Positions 35,088 through 44,057 of a stretch of 64,000 nt of DNA are shown here, in pieces. The position numbers were made by a program, and so were the translations under genes. The number at the start of each line of letters is the position of its first letter. The stretch's first letter is position 1. The stretch comes from Undibacterium sp. YM2 (lineage in GTDB: Bacteria > Pseudomonadota > Gammaproteobacteria > Burkholderiales > Burkholderiaceae_D), in NCBI RefSeq assembly GCF_009937975.1, contig NZ_AP018441.1:2666001-2730000 (forward strand). The letters run 5' to 3'. Under the pieces are notes generated by a model. That model searched no databases, was not told where the DNA came from, and saw only the letters and a list, made by a program, of their open reading frames with translations.

Positions 35088-37165
35088 ATGAGCGCCGAAT
35101 ATCAAGTGAATGGCAATATCGCCGTAATTACCCTGAACAATCCACCTGTGAATGGCCTGGGCCATGCCACCCGCACAGCAGCGGTGAACGGCATGAAGCA
35201 AGCCTTGAACGATGACGCTATCAAAGCCATCGTCATTACAGGTGCCGGTAAGGCATTCTCCGGCGGTGCGGATATCAAAGAATTCAATTCCCCAAGGCGT
35301 CTGCAGAGCCTAGTCTGCATACGTTGATCAATGTGGTGGAAGGATCTGACAAGCCAGTCATCGCTGCTATTCACACAGTGTGCATGGGTGGTGGCCTGGA
35401 ACTGGCGCTGGGTTGTAATTACCGCGTCGCATCCAAAGGTGCGCAAATTGCCTTGCCTGAAGTTAAATTGGGTATCTTGCCGGGTGCTGGCGGTACGCAA
35501 CGTCTGCCGCGCGTGCTGGGCCTGGAAATGGCATTAAACATGATCGTCTCGGGTACACCCGTACCCTCTGAAAAACTGGCCAAGACAGCGATCTTCAATG
35601 AAGTTGTGGAAGGCGATGTACTGGAAGCTGCACTCGCATTCGCTGCAAAAGTTGCTGATGTGAGCCCATTACCAAGAGTACGTGATATCAAGATTGATTA
35701 TCCGAACTATGAAGCCTATCTGCAATTCTCACGTAATACGGTACGCGCCATGGCCGGCCCTTTCCCAGCACCTTTGAAATGCGTGGAAGCAGTCGCAGCC
35801 GCAGTCACCAGGAAATTTGATGATGGCATCAAGTTTGAGCGTGAATTGTTTGTCGATCTGGTACAAACCACAGAATCCAAAGCCTTGCGCCATGCCTTCT
35901 TCGGCGAGCGTGCTGCCAGCAAATTGCCAGATGTGCCAGATGACACGCCAACTCGCCCCATTAAATCGGTTGCCGTTATCGGTGCGGGTACCATGGGTGG
36001 CGGTATTGCGATGAACTTTGCCAATGCCGGTATCCCTGTACAGATTCTTGAAATGAAGCAGGAAGCACTGGACAAAGGTCTTGCGACTATCCGCAAAAAT
36101 TATGAAAACACACTTAAAAAAGGCAAGCTGACTCAGGAGAAGTTTGACCAGCGTGTGGGCTTGATCACTGGCACTTTGTCGTATGAAGAGATTGCTCAGG
36201 CAGATATCGTCATTGAAGCCGTGTTTGAAGACATGGGCGTCAAGGAACAAGTCTTCAAAAAGCTTGATGAAGTCATGAAGCAGGGCGCCATTCTGGCATC
36301 GAATACCTCTACTCTGGATGTCGATAAGATTGCTGACTTCACCAAGCGCCCTGAAGATGTCATCGGCACCCATTTTTTCAGTCCTGCAAACGTCATGAAG
36401 TTGCTGGAAATCGTGCGCGGTAAAAAAACTGCCAAGGACGTGCTGGCAACGGTGTTGGGCCTGTCCAAGAAAATCAAGAAAACCGGTGTGGTATCTGGCG
36501 TCTGCGATGGTTTCATTGGCAACCGCATGATAGAGCAATACAGCCGTCAGGCAGGCTTCTTGCTGGAAGAAGGTTGCACACCTGAGCAGGTTGATAAAGC
36601 GGTAGAAAAAATGGGCTTTGCCATGGGGCCATTCCGTATGGGTGATCTGGCTGGCAACGACATCGGCTGGTATATCCGCAAACGCCGTTACGTAGAAAAA
36701 CCACAAATCACTTATTCCAAAACAGCAGATTTGCTGTGCGAGTTGGGCCGCTTCGGGCAAAAGACCGGTGCAGGCTGGTATGACTATAAACCGGGTGACC
36801 GCAAAGCTTATCCGTCTTCCATTGTGAATGACATGATCATCCAGCACTCTGCTGATCTAGGTATTACACGCCGCAAGATTTCTGATCAGGAAATTGTCGA
36901 GCGTCTGATATTTGCGCTGGTCAATGAGGCAGCATACATCCTGGAAGAGGGTATCGCGACACGCGCATCGGATATCGATATGGTGTATCTGACTGGCTAT
37001 GGCTTCCCATTGCATACTGGCGGACCTATGTTCTATGCAGATACCGTGGGCTTGCCCAATGTAGTCATGGCCATGGAGAAATATGCGAAAGGCCGCCATG
37101 GAGACGCCTGGAAACCAGCTCCTTTGCTGGCAAAATTGGCTGCCGAAGGAAAAACTTTCAATTAA
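35088..37165 (+). pseudogene. FadB-like enoyl-CoA hydratase/3-hydroxyacyl-CoA dehydrogenase, one frameshift
   Basis: Two frames together encode a bifunctional beta-oxidation enzyme of about 692 residues. The N-terminal crotonase domain has FSGGADIKEF and CMGGGLELALGCNYR (oxyanion hole and catalytic Glu region). The C-terminal dehydrogenase has AVIGAGTMGGGIAMNF (NAD binding), then GTHFFSPANVMKLLEIV with the catalytic His. The break is at the C4 tract 35290-35293. Adding one C gives FNSPKASAEPSLHTLINVV and restores the frame within the hydratase domain. A sequencing undercall is likely. The upstream operator fits fatty-acid control. Confidence 0.9.
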
Positions 37166-37189
37166 ATAAAGTTAATTGAAATTAATAAG

Positions 37190-37224
37190 TGGCTTGTCTG
37201 AGGAATTAGCCTTCAGGCAAGCCA
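37190..37224 (+). terminator. Hairpin after the FadB-like gene
   Basis: The arms TGGCTTGTCTGAGG and CCTTCAGGCAAGCCA pair with small bulges around the loop AATTAG. Only a short T-run follows, so the assignment as terminator is moderate. Confidence 0.5.
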
Positions 37225-37345
37225 TTTCCTATTGGTAAAGAAGTAATCTCATCTGCAAAAAACTGCCGGGCTACCAATATCTCCCCCCAAATCCCATAAT
37301 TTCTCTATAAATCATGGGCTTGTCTGCAAGTCACCAAAAGCACAA

Positions 37346-37354
37346 TGCTATAAT
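37346..37354 (+). promoter_or_regulatory. Extended -10 promoter of the ABC-F gene
   Basis: TGCTATAAT combines a perfect TATAAT with the extended TGn element. No good -35 is found at the usual spacing. It lies about 40 bases before the ABC-F start codon, and the following GTGCGGTTA resembles the start region of the slyD promoter. Confidence 0.6.
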
Positions 37355-37392
37355 GTGCGGTTAATTCCCATCTTTATTGCAAAAGGTTTTCT

Positions 37393-38994
37393 GTGCTTTC
37401 TACCGCTAATATCACCATGCAGTTCGGCCCCAAGCCGCTGTTTGAAAATATCTCAGTTAAATTTGGCGAAGGTAACCGCTATGGCCTGATCGGTGCCAAT
37501 GGCTGCGGCAAATCCACTTTCATGAAGATTCTCGGTGGTGACCTTGAGCAATCTTCAGGTACGGTCATGCTGGATCAGAATGAACGCCTCGGTAAATTGC
37601 GCCAGGATCAGTTTGCCTTTGAAGATATGCGCGTACTGGATGTGGTCATGATGGGCCACACAGAAATGTGGGCAGCCATGTCGGAGCGGGATGCGATTTA
37701 CGCGAATCCTGAAGCAACTGACGACGACTACATGAAAGCAGCTGATCTGGAAGCCAAGTTTGCTGAATATGATGGTTATACCGCAGAAGCACGTGCTGGC
37801 GAATTATTGCTGGGCGTTGGTATACCAACTGATCAGCATCAGGGCGTCATGAGTGCCGTTGCACCAGGCTGGAAGCTGCGCGTCTTGCTGGCGCAGGCCC
37901 TGTTTTCCAACCCAGATATTTTGCTGCTTGATGAGCCAACCAATAACCTGGACATCAATACCATCCGCTGGCTGGAAGACATTCTGAATGAACGTAATTC
38001 CACCATGATCATCATTTCCCATGATCGCCATTTCCTGAATCAGGTATGTACACACATGGCGGATATGGATTATGGCACCCTCAAAGTGTATCCGGGCAAT
38101 TACGACGACTACATGCTGGCATCGTCACAGGCGCGTGCACAGCAAATGGCGAACAATGCCAAGGCCAAGGAAAAGGTCGCAGAGCTGCAAGATTTTGTCC
38201 GTCGCTTTTCTGCGAATAAATCCAAAGCGCGCCAGGCAACTTCACGTGCCAAACAGATTGATAAGATCAAGATTGAAGAATTCAAACCATCAAGCCGCCA
38301 GAATCCTTTCGTGCGTTTTGATGGCGAGAAAAAATTGCACCGTCTTGCAGTGGAAGTGCAATCCCTGAGCAAGGCTTACGACAAGACCTTGTTCAAAAAT
38401 ATCGACCTGATGGTTGAGGCAGGCGAAAGAATCGCGATCATCGGTGCCAACGGCATTGGTAAAACGACTTTGCTGCGATGCATAGGTGGTGGCGATATCA
38501 CTGGTTTGAATGCGGATTATGGCACTGTCAAATGGGCAGAAAACGCCAATGTCGGTTATATGCCGCAAGATCCTACCGAAGAATTTGCATCTGATAAAAA
38601 CCTGACTGACTGGATAGGTCAATGGACGCAAGAAGGTGATGATGACCAGGCAGTCCGCTCCATTCTGGGTCGTTTGCTGTTCGGTGGTGATGATGTCAAA
38701 AAATCGGTCAAGGTATTGTCCGGTGGTGAAAAAGGCCGCATGATGTATGGCAAGCTGATGCTGGGTCGCCACAATGTCCTGTTGCTGGATGAGCCTACCA
38801 ACCACATGGATATGGAATCTATCGAGTCACTGAATATCGCGCTCGAAAAATATGCTGGCACCCTGATTTTCGTTTCGCATGACCGCGAGTTTGTTTCTTC
38901 TTTGGCGACACGTGTTCTGGAAATCAAGGAAAATGAAATCATCGACTTCCAGGGCAGTTATGAAGAGTACCTGAGCAGTCAGGGTATAGAGTAA
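37393..38994 (+). CDS. ybiT: ABC-F family ATPase (YbiT-like)
   Basis: A 533-residue soluble protein with two ABC domains and no membrane part. The N-terminal domain has Walker [10 protein letters not shown] and Walker [13 protein letters not shown]. The inter-domain linker (about residues 245-300) is Lys-rich ([18 protein letters not shown]). The second domain has [18 protein letters not shown] and [16 protein letters not shown] proteins act on the ribosome to relieve stalls. The start [20 protein letters not shown] fits the YbiT subgroup. The GTG start has AAAGG 6 bases upstream. Confidence 0.92.
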   Translation: MLSTANITMQFGPKPLFENISVKFGEGNRYGLIGANGCGKSTFMKILGGDLEQSSGTVMLDQNERLGKLRQDQFAFEDMRVLDVVMMGHTEMWAAMSERDAIYANPEATDDDYMKAADLEAKFAEYDGYTAEARAGELLLGVGIPTDQHQGVMSAVAPGWKLRVLLAQALFSNPDILLLDEPTNNLDINTIRWLEDILNERNSTMIIISHDRHFLNQVCTHMADMDYGTLKVYPGNYDDYMLASSQARAQQMANNAKAKEKVAELQDFVRRFSANKSKARQATSRAKQIDKIKIEEFKPSSRQNPFVRFDGEKKLHRLAVEVQSLSKAYDKTLFKNIDLMVEAGERIAIIGANGIGKTTLLRCIGGGDITGLNADYGTVKWAENANVGYMPQDPTEEFASDKNLTDWIGQWTQEGDDDQAVRSILGRLLFGGDDVKKSVKVLSGGEKGRMMYGKLMLGRHNVLLLDEPTNHMDMESIESLNIALEKYAGTLIFVSHDREFVSSLATRVLEIKENEIIDFQGSYEEYLSSQGIE

Positions 38995-38998
38995 AAGC

Positions 38999-39027
38999 AA
39001 AAAGCCAGGTTCACCTGGCTTTTTTTG
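38999..39027 (+). terminator. Rho-independent terminator after the ABC-F gene
   Basis: The stem AAAAAGCCAGG/CCTGGCTTTTT with the loop TTCA ends in a T7 run right after the gene's stop codon. Confidence 0.93.
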
Positions 39028-39050
39028 GGCCCTGATATCCGCTTATCGGC

Positions 39051-39587
39051 TCAGGGCTTTCCTAGCAACAAATCAAGTCTGTCACTCAGGCTGCGCGCCA
39101 TTTCTGGTCCTTTGGCTTTTTGAACTGCTTCGACATAGGCCTGTCTTAATGTGCGGAAATCGTCAATGTTTGCTGCACGTTCCACCTTGAGTTGCAACCC
39201 ATAACCGCGCAAGCCTATGGCACTTTTAATGGTCTCATTGTAGAAGTTATATAGCGCCTGAAATCGCTCTGCATCTGTCATCGCAGGTGCAGCAGAACTA
39301 TCGGCAACCGGAGACGTTGCTGCTGCAGTTGCGTGGGGAGGGGATTCAGAGGCGCCATTGGCAGACTCTGCTTGCTGCGCAATTTCAACAATGAACTCTT
39401 GTTCCAGAAGTTCTTGCAGGTTCTGTTCTGTCAAACCCAGTGCCGACACCTTTTTCATGATGTCTGCGGCGCTTTGTTTGCCGTCTATCATGACCAGTAA
39501 GGTGCGCAATCTGGATGCCAGTTGATGCTTCCTGGTTGTAATTTCTTCCCGGCCTTTTTCGGTCTTGTCGTAGATGCTTGCGTTCAT
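39051..39587 (-). CDS. Conserved hypothetical protein (winged-helix-like N-terminus)
   Basis: A 178-residue protein of no known function. The N-terminal 70 residues (KHQLASRLRTLLVMIDGKQ, then MKKVSALGLTEQNLQELLEQ) look like a small winged-helix domain. A linker rich in Ala, Ser and Pro (about residues 75-105) follows. The C-terminal 70 residues are helical with LYNFYNETIKSAIGLRGYG. No signal peptide or membrane segment is seen. I recall similar proteins in other Burkholderiales genomes, but no assigned role. It is convergent with the ABC-F gene and alone on its transcript. Confidence 0.65.
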   Translation of the reverse strand: MNASIYDKTEKGREEITTRKHQLASRLRTLLVMIDGKQSAADIMKKVSALGLTEQNLQELLEQEFIVEIAQQAESANGASESPPHATAAATSPVADSSAAPAMTDAERFQALYNFYNETIKSAIGLRGYGLQLKVERAANIDDFRTLRQAYVEAVQKAKGPEMARSLSDRLDLLLGKP

Positions 39588-39702
39588 ATCCAGCTACGGC
39601 CTTTGCTTGTCTCAATATGTCAGAAATTATTTCTGCTTTTTTTGAGGATACATCAATTCAGCCGGACTGCCAATGAAATGAGGGTAAATGCCGCTCCTAT
39701 CT

Positions 39703-39966
39703 TTAGTTCGGTAGCTTGCGAACCAATTTGACAGTTTTTAATTCGGAGGAGCTGGTACATGTGTCGTTTGTTGAGGACGAACAACTGCTGCAACCGGAAC
39801 CGCATCCTGCGGTTTGTTTGACTGCTTTAGTCAACAGTGGGGCGAGGGCGGGGAAGTGGCGGGCACAAGTTGTCCTGATTTTTTCTCTGGCGGCTGCTGG
39901 CATCCATTTTAATAACAAATAAGCAGCAGCTATAGCCAGTAATAAAGCGGCGATCAGGTTTTGCAT
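39703..39966 (-). CDS. Small single-helix Cys-rich membrane protein of the feo operon
   Basis: An 87-residue protein. One N-terminal transmembrane helix (about residues 3-20) is followed by a basic segment and a Cys cluster CGSGCSSCSSSTNDTC near residues 58-73. It starts 5 bases after the feoB stop with a GGAGA ribosome site inside the end of feoB, so it belongs to the feo transcript. It is reminiscent of FeoB-associated Cys-rich membrane proteins (DUF6587-like), which may bind iron or take the place of FeoC. The role is inferred from position and Cys content. Confidence 0.7.
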   Translation of the reverse strand: MQNLIAALLLAIAAAYLLLKWMPAAAREKIRTTCARHFPALAPLLTKAVKQTAGCGSGCSSCSSSTNDTCTSSSELKTVKLVRKLPN

Positions 39967-39971
39967 AGGTC

Positions 39972-41861
39972 TTATCTCCCCAGAAAAAAGCTGGAAATAT
40001 GATAGGTCAGGAAAGACGCGCAATAGGCCAGACCAAATAAGTACGCTGCCATGATGACCGGGTAGCGCAAGGTATTGGTCTCACGTTTGACCACACTCAA
40101 GGTCGCCACGCATTGTGGAGCAAAAACATACCAGGCCAGCAGGGACAAGGCCGTTGGCACGCTCCAGGAATGCGCTATCAATGGCTCCAGCGAGCGGCTC
40201 AGTTCTTCGCCTGATTGCGAGAGTGCATATACTGTACCCAAGGCCGCTACGGCAACTTCACGCGCTGCCAGTCCTGGTACCAGGGCAATGCAGATTTGCC
40301 AGTTAAAACCAATCGGCGCAAATATCACTTCCAGTGCACGGCCCAGGTAACCGGCAATGCTGTAATAAATTGGCGGCTGGGTTGCATTTTCTGGTGCGCC
40401 AGGAAAGCTGCTGAGGAACCACAATAAGATCATTAAAGACAGGATGATGGTACCAACACGGGTCGTGAAAATCTTTATTCTTTCCCATAAACCGAGGAGC
40501 AGGTTGCGGACGTTTGGCCATCGATAATCGGGCAATTCCAGCATCAGGGCCTGTTGATGTACTTCGCTGCCCCATTTCTTTTTAAAGAAGTAGGCCACCA
40601 GCATGGCAGATACTATGCCGCCGAGATACAGAAGAAATAATACCAGCCCCTGCAAATTCAACATGCCCAGAACGGTTTGGTCAGGAATGAAGGCGGCGAT
40701 GATGAGCGCATACACAGGTAAGCGTGCGGAACAGGTCATCAGCGGGGCGATCATGATGGTCACCAGCCTGTCGCGCGGATTTTGTATGGTCCTGGTTGCC
40801 ATGATGCCTGGAATCGCACAGGCAAAGCTGGACAGCAGCGGAATAAAGGCGCGACCAGACAAGCCGACTTTACCCATGACTCTGTCAAGTAAAAAGGCGG
40901 CACGTGGCAAATAGCCAGAATCTTCCATGATCAGGATGAAGAAGAACAGGATCACGATCTGCGGCAAAAACACCAGCACGCTGCCTGCACCGCCTATCAC
41001 GCCCTTGACCAGCAAGCCTTGCAGTATGCCGGGTGCCAGCGCTGATTCAACTGCAGTGCCAGCCGCATCGATGCTTGATTTGATCAAATCCATCGGTGCC
41101 TGTGCCCAGGCGAATACTGCCTGAAATACCAGGAACATCAGGGTCGCAAAAATGACGGGGCCAATAGCCGGGTGCAAAATCCAGCTATCCAGGCGATAAC
41201 TCAAACTGGCCGCACGTTCGCTGGCGGCGTCAACATCTTGCGTGACACAGGCTTCCAGTACCGCGTTGGCTTGTTGTTGCAAGCTCTCAGGGCTCTGTGC
41301 AGAAAGTGCATGCGGTGTGATGTTGCCATTTGGTTGCAACGTTTGCGCCAGTGCTTCCAGCTCAGTCAAAAGCGCATCAATCCCTTTTGGATCGACTGCA
41401 ATGGTCTCGACCACAGGGATATTCAGCTTGCGGCTCAATGCGGCGATGTCGATATGGATATGGCGTTTTTTAGCGATATCCATCATGTTCACTGCCAAGA
41501 TCAATGGCTGACCAAGTGCAAGTAATTCAAACACCACGCGCAGGCCGCGTTTCAAATTGGTGGCATCGACTACGCACACCACAGCATCCGGCATGGTTTC
41601 ATCAGTTCGTTGGCCGGTGACCACTTCCTGGGTGATTTTTTCATCAGGTGTGATGGCGTGTAGGCTGTAAGTACCTGGTAAATCCAGTACCTGCCATTGA
41701 CGCCCTGCATCAGAACGGAATTTACCTTCTTTCCGTTCTATCGTGACGCCCGCATAGTTTGCTACTTTTTGTCGAGCACCTGTCAATCGATTGAAGAGTG
41801 CAGTTTTTCCGCAGTTAGGGTTACCGACAAGAGCGATGAGCGGAGAAAACAATTCGTTCAC
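39972..41861 (-). CDS. feoB: Ferrous iron transporter FeoB
   Basis: A 629-residue Fe(II) transporter. The N-terminal G domain has G1 GNPNCGKTALFN, G3 DLPGTYSL and G4 NMMD. A helical GDI-like spacer follows (about residues 170-215). The C-terminal membrane part has about eight to ten helices with gate motifs around VLVFLPQIVILFF and SFACAIPGIMATR. The length is shorter than the 770-residue E. coli form but normal for this class. The GTG start overlaps the feoA stop by one base. It imports ferrous iron under low-oxygen or reducing conditions. Confidence 0.95.
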   Translation of the reverse strand: MNELFSPLIALVGNPNCGKTALFNRLTGARQKVANYAGVTIERKEGKFRSDAGRQWQVLDLPGTYSLHAITPDEKITQEVVTGQRTDETMPDAVVCVVDATNLKRGLRVVFELLALGQPLILAVNMMDIAKKRHIHIDIAALSRKLNIPVVETIAVDPKGIDALLTELEALAQTLQPNGNITPHALSAQSPESLQQQANAVLEACVTQDVDAASERAASLSYRLDSWILHPAIGPVIFATLMFLVFQAVFAWAQAPMDLIKSSIDAAGTAVESALAPGILQGLLVKGVIGGAGSVLVFLPQIVILFFFILIMEDSGYLPRAAFLLDRVMGKVGLSGRAFIPLLSSFACAIPGIMATRTIQNPRDRLVTIMIAPLMTCSARLPVYALIIAAFIPDQTVLGMLNLQGLVLFLLYLGGIVSAMLVAYFFKKKWGSEVHQQALMLELPDYRWPNVRNLLLGLWERIKIFTTRVGTIILSLMILLWFLSSFPGAPENATQPPIYYSIAGYLGRALEVIFAPIGFNWQICIALVPGLAAREVAVAALGTVYALSQSGEELSRSLEPLIAHSWSVPTALSLLAWYVFAPQCVATLSVVKRETNTLRYPVIMAAYLFGLAYCASFLTYHISSFFLGR

Positions 41862-42175
41862 TATGTTCCTACTTTTTCTGAATGACTAACACCGAGATTG
41901 GTAACGCCTATGAGGGCTGCTTCAAAATTTCGCAACGCAAAGGTCGATTGGCCTATCCTGACGGCCAGTGGTTCTCCACCAAAATATCCTTTGTGTAATA
42001 TTTTTACAGGCTCACCTTTGACAAAGCCTAGTTCTTTCAGGCGACGGGTAATATTGAACAGGCTATCGTCTTTTGCATCGCCTTGCTCCTGCACATCGAC
42101 AACGACGCCAGAATCGCCGACTTTCATCAGGTTCAACGTAGTAGAAACTGCTTGCTGTAATGGCGAACCGCTCAT
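41861..42175 (-). CDS. feoA: FeoA family protein
   Basis: A 104-residue SH3-like protein. The core TRRLKELGFVKGEPVKILHK, then GEPLAVRIGQSTFALR, is typical FeoA. The N-terminal tail of about 18 residues is extra compared with the 75-residue E. coli protein. It is needed for FeoB activity, probably through contact with the cytoplasmic domain. It is the first gene of the operon, 37 bases downstream of a Fur box on the minus strand. Confidence 0.93.
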   Translation of the reverse strand: MSGSPLQQAVSTTLNLMKVGDSGVVVDVQEQGDAKDDSLFNITRRLKELGFVKGEPVKILHKGYFGGEPLAVRIGQSTFALRNFEAALIGVTNLGVSHSEKVGT

Positions 42176-42212
42176 CGCTATTTTCCCGTGACCAAAAAAT
42201 GCAACTCTAAAT

Positions 42213-42231
42213 GATAATGAGAATATATATC
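42213..42231 (-). promoter_or_regulatory. Fur box upstream of feoA
   Basis: GATAATGAGAATATATATC matches the 19-base Fur consensus at 15 positions. It lies 37 bases before the feoA start. Iron-replete repression by Fur is expected from established knowledge of feo operons. Confidence 0.75.
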
Positions 42232-42405
42232 AATACCAATTATGTTTCAATCGTCATAGAGACTGTGAGCGTTCAGCTTTGCGTTTCCTCATGCGTAAAG
42301 TGAATTATTTTTCTTTATGTAACAAATTTGGAAATATATCCGCCCATTACTTTATTTTTCAGGCAAGCCTTCATATAAATCCTTGCGCAATTACCACCCC
42401 AGGAA

Positions 42406-42428
42406 TATAGTTGTATTGTACAACTATA
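42406..42428. promoter_or_regulatory. MarR-type operator of the HTH-GNAT gene
   Basis: A perfect 10-bp inverted repeat TATAGTTGTA/TACAACTATA with the spacer TTG. It ends immediately before the AGGTGA ribosome site, 12 bases from the start codon. Its size and symmetry suit a MarR-type dimer, so autorepression is likely. Confidence 0.7.
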
Positions 42429-42440
42429 GGTGAATGGGTC

Positions 42441-43406
42441 ATGGATGCTTCAATATCTTCGCTAACTGTTCAGGGAATTCGCGACGCATCGCGCAGGCTG
42501 GTTCGTGAATTGGGTTTCATGAAGCCCACTTTGGCTGGCACCATGCTTCCTGCGTCCGCTGTGCATGCATTAATTGAAATAGGGGACCACGGTGTCCATA
42601 GCGCGACTGCATTGTGCGAAATACTGGGCCTGGAAAAATCCAGCGTCAGCCGCATGGTTAGAAAACTTATAGAAGGTGGCGAACTGGCAGAGGCCGGCAA
42701 TTTGAAAGATGGCCGGGAAAAACAGCTTGTGTTAAGCCCGAAAGGCAGGCAGACCCTGCTTGCGATTAACCGGTTTGCCAGTTTGCAGGTTGGCAAGGCT
42801 CTTGAACGTATTCCGGTTTCGGCGCATGGCAAAGTACAGACAGGGTTGAACATGTATGCAGAAGCGCTGGCAGTTGCGCGTAAAGGTGACTCAGCCGCTA
42901 CCGCACATGATACGTACATCCAGTCAGGTTATCACCCTGGCATACTTGGCCGTGTAGTTGAAATGCACGCTCGTTACTATGCACGCTATGCTGGTTTCGG
43001 GCATTTTTTTGAGGCCAAAGTTGCCAGCGGCATAGCTGAATTTGCAGGGCGTCTGGAAAATCCAGGCAATCAACTATGGTTTGCAATCCGCGACAATATC
43101 ATCCTTGGCAGCATCGCGATTGATGCCGAAGACCTGGGTGGCAATATTGCCCATCTTCGCTGGTTTATTGTTGATGACGAATTGCGTGGCAGTGGCATAG
43201 GGAGGCGCTTGCTTGCTGAAGCTATTTCTTTTTGTGACCGACAACAATTCAGCGAAATACATCTATGGACTTTTAAAGGGTTGGACGCGGCGCGGCGCTT
43301 GTATGAAGAAGCTGGGTTTGTATTGCTTGAAGAATTCAGGGGGCAGCAATGGGGGGAAGAAGTCCTGGAACAAAAATTCTCCCGCCCACATCCTGCTATT
43401 CTCTGA
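42441..43406 (+). CDS. MarR family regulator fused to GNAT acetyltransferase
   Basis: A 321-residue fusion. The first 145 residues form a winged-helix MarR domain (ATALCEILGLEKSSVSRMVRKL is the recognition helix; GGELAEAGNLKDGREKQLVLS is the wing). The last 155 residues form a GNAT domain with LRGSGIGRRLLAEAI as acetyl-CoA motif. Such fusions are common soil-bacterial regulators whose acetyl-transfer target is seldom known. The start is the ATG after AGGTGA, which leaves out ten in-frame residues lying inside the operator. The perfect palindrome just upstream suggests self-control. Confidence 0.88.
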   Translation: MDASISSLTVQGIRDASRRLVRELGFMKPTLAGTMLPASAVHALIEIGDHGVHSATALCEILGLEKSSVSRMVRKLIEGGELAEAGNLKDGREKQLVLSPKGRQTLLAINRFASLQVGKALERIPVSAHGKVQTGLNMYAEALAVARKGDSAATAHDTYIQSGYHPGILGRVVEMHARYYARYAGFGHFFEAKVASGIAEFAGRLENPGNQLWFAIRDNIILGSIAIDAEDLGGNIAHLRWFIVDDELRGSGIGRRLLAEAISFCDRQQFSEIHLWTFKGLDAARRLYEEAGFVLLEEFRGQQWGEEVLEQKFSRPHPAIL

Positions 43407-43455
43407 GCCCAGGTATTTGTATGAAAGAGGTGCTACTGGTGGCGAGTCTGCAAAC

Positions 43456-43956
43456 TTATTCTACCCTTTGAAAATTCATGATCCAATTGGTTTCCCAACT
43501 GATGCCGCCGTCCACAGAGAATGCCTGCTCCCAGCGTGGCTGATCGGGAGCGGGCATGCTCCAGATAAAACGCACACGTATCGGTTTTCCCGCAAAAGTA
43601 TCGTCAACATAAAACATACCCGCGCCATTCTCAAAACGTCCCTGCATGGGAGTATCCAGATGCGTGGGGTAGCGACCATCCAGCCACCAGATGGACCAGA
43701 TGCCTTTTTCTATATCGAACGAACGCAGAGTTGCTGCACGATATGTGCAGCCCGGCATGTCAAGTACATTGTCATCCATATTGCCAGCCCCTCCAAGGAT
43801 AGCGATGACGGACGTGCTCCCATTAAACTCCAGCCACTCATCACAACTGGCAAGCCGCTCCTTGAGGCGGCGATGCCTTACCTGCCAGTTGCCTATAAAA
43901 AAATCAAAACCCCTGGCTCCGTCTGCGATGCTGACAGTATTTATTGTTGTGTTCAT
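43456..43956 (-). CDS. DUF1579-like protein
   Basis: A 166-residue protein of the DUF1579 type, probably a lipocalin-like barrel. FDFFIGNWQVRHRRLK near the start and DGGISWETNWIMNFQRV at the end are the typical blocks. No signal peptide is present and no catalytic residues are recognised. It is transcribed away from a WYL-type regulator across a 101-base region that holds a palindrome, so the regulator may control this gene. It faces the end of the HTH-GNAT gene. Confidence 0.75.
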   Translation of the reverse strand: MNTTINTVSIADGARGFDFFIGNWQVRHRRLKERLASCDEWLEFNGSTSVIAILGGAGNMDDNVLDMPGCTYRAATLRSFDIEKGIWSIWWLDGRYPTHLDTPMQGRFENGAGMFYVDDTFAGKPIRVRFIWSMPAPDQPRWEQAFSVDGGISWETNWIMNFQRVE

Positions 43957-44016
43957 GTTTCCTCTTTTTGATGATCACACTCCGGGCGAAGTGACAGAAC
44001 GAAGGATAAAGTGTAT

Positions 44017-44037
44017 ATAGGACATAATTTATCCTAT
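44017..44037. promoter_or_regulatory. Palindrome in the divergent DUF1579/WYL-regulator promoter region
   Basis: The arms ATAGGACA and TATCCTAT have one mismatch and a 5-base spacer (TAATT). A GGACA/TGTCC-like pattern is typical of YafY/WYL-family operators, from general knowledge. It lies 21 bases before the regulator start. Confidence 0.5.
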
Positions 44038-44057
44038 TTAAAATATAAACTAGCCGC

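Noticed and set aside
35729..36847. A 372-codon open frame on the minus strand inside the FadB-like gene.
   Set aside because: It lies fully antisense to a clear conserved enzyme, has no recognisable family and no ribosome site; it is a codon-usage shadow.
43213..43971. A 252-codon plus-strand frame covering the end of the HTH-GNAT gene and all of the DUF1579-like gene.
   Set aside because: It overlaps two better supported genes, one of them antisense, and its translation shows no family pattern.
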